A stretch of DNA of 20,000 bases from Chromera velia (taxonomy: Eukaryota > Sar > Chromeraceae). A program made the translations under genes and the position numbers. Shown piece after piece: positions 19,680 through 20,000 of the stretch. The notes below the pieces were generated by a model. That model was not told the origin of the DNA, searched no databases, and was given only the letters and a program-made list of their open reading frames with translations. Where the stretch lies: the NCBI GenBank assembly GCA_018398765.1, contig JAHBMJ010001135.1:1-20000 (forward strand). The letters are read 5' to 3'. The stretch's first letter is position 1; each line of letters starts with the position of its first letter.

Positions 19680-20000
19680 CTGCCCGCATCGGTTGCAGGT
19701 GCGGGAGGCGAAGTCAGCAGAGTGGTGGGGCCACTGCCGGCCGCACCAGTCGGGGCACCAATTTCATTTCGATTCGGAGAACGAGGGCAAGGGAGAGGTA
19801 CGTCAGGGATGGAGGGGAAAAAGACGTCATCACACACATGGAAGGAATATGGGTCTGAACGAACAGCCACACACCCAGAGGAGGTATTCATTCTTCACAC
19901 CATCGAGTGTGATGTGAAAAGAGACTAAAGGAAGGAGAAGGCCCCCCATGATCGGGGGGGAAATTGCAGAAGAAGACGATGCAAAGCAGTCAGGCCGACA
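17706..20000 (+). CDS. 2-oxoglutarate/Fe(II) oxygenase-like protein with helical-repeat N-terminus (partial)
   Basis: Visible exons are 17706-18493, 18822-19110 and 19699-19797; phases 2 and 0 match, and a strong donor (GAG|GTACGT at 19798) shows that the gene continues past the right edge. 392 residues are seen. The first about 200 are helical, with TPR-like stretches (CVEGVYTHLLSDRTSAFRAL; SLAHSRLALLLCQAG). The junction between exons 1 and 2 rebuilds FWREHRYDVERSSYFSYLH. A Lys/Glu-rich insert near 283-315 follows. Exon 3 encodes WWGHCRPHQSGHQFHFDSEN; HFD (His382, Asp384) fits the HxD iron ligand of 2OG/Fe(II) dioxygenases. The distal His and the 2OG-binding Arg would lie outside the window. 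Substrate is unknown. The start is not certain: a different frame upstream is also open across 17640-17790 and could be part of a leader exon. Confidence 0.8.
18778..18804 (+). repeat. (CCCT)n microsatellite in intron 1 of the oxygenase gene
   Basis: A pure tetranucleotide array close to the 3' splice site at 18821. It may serve as the polypyrimidine tract of this intron. Confidence 0.9.
19177..19270 (+). repeat. Stacked microsatellites in intron 2 of the oxygenase gene: (TGCA)n, (GTCC)n, (GT)n, (GA)n
   Basis: Four different short arrays lie end to end: TGCA/TGTA units at 19177-19203, GTCC units at 19211-19235, GT units to about 19244, then GA units from 19250. The only ambiguous base of the window (N at 19249) is at the GT/GA junction, as expected where base calling fails in simple repeats. 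Confidence 0.9.
19568..19679 (+). repeat. (TC)n, (GCGT)n and (GT)n arrays before the exon 3 acceptor
   Basis: A TC run (about 19568-19587) leads into GTGC/GCGT units and then a long GT run ending at 19679, about 20 bp before the acceptor TTGCAG at 19698. All of it is intronic. Cys/Val-rich reading frames across it are artefacts of the repeat. Confidence 0.9.

Noticed and set aside
19969-20000. Possible next exon of the oxygenase gene after ATTGCAG near 19969
   Set aside because: The frame is open, but the first residues (KKTMQSSQAD) do not resemble what should follow an HxD strand, and the exon would be cut by the window edge.

Overview
The window is nuclear DNA of a unicellular eukaryote. 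Genes are split by short GT-AG introns, intergenic DNA carries many microsatellites, and there are no bacterial-style operons or ribosome binding sites. Repeated CATGCA/TGCATGCA motifs in intergenic DNA, GC-rich genes beside AT-rich islands, secreted cysteine-rich proteins and a Gly/Tyr-rich structural protein point to an alveolate alga. A chromerid such as Chromera velia is my best guess; this is inference, as no marker gene is present.

Layout. (1) 1-672: upstream region with a TATA-like box. (2) 673-3698 (+): a five-exon gene for a secreted protein of 626 residues with three copies of an eight-cysteine domain. (3) About 4040-6540: an AT-rich island with two 386-bp direct copies (4648-5033 and 6019-6404) of a small terminal-inverted-repeat element, 985 bp apart. 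(4) 6540-7775: no recognised gene; a long pyrimidine tract. (5) 7776-8762 (-): a secreted protein with tandem Trp/Pro repeats, most carrying an N-glycosylation sequon, and a Gly/Tyr-rich tail. (6) 8763-9601: divergent intergenic region with CATGCA motifs. (7) 9602-14369 (+): a two-exon gene for a WD40-type protein of 1487 residues. (8) 14370-15257: AT-rich convergent spacer. (9) 15258-16701 (-): a five-exon gene for an unrecognised membrane-anchored protein of 368 residues. (10) 16702-17705: divergent intergenic region very rich in CATGCA/TGCATGCA. (11) 17706 to beyond the right edge (+): a 2-oxoglutarate/Fe(II) oxygenase-like gene whose HxD motif lies in its third exon.

The genes do not form an obvious pathway. 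Two encode secreted products, and I infer cell-surface or wall roles for them. I built the exon models by matching reading phase across GT-AG junctions. The strongest internal check is the first gene, where the spliced product gives three domains with identical C-x3-C-x6-C and C-x10-C-x-C spacing. Eight of the twelve modelled 5' splice sites have C at intron position +3 (GTC), which is unusual.
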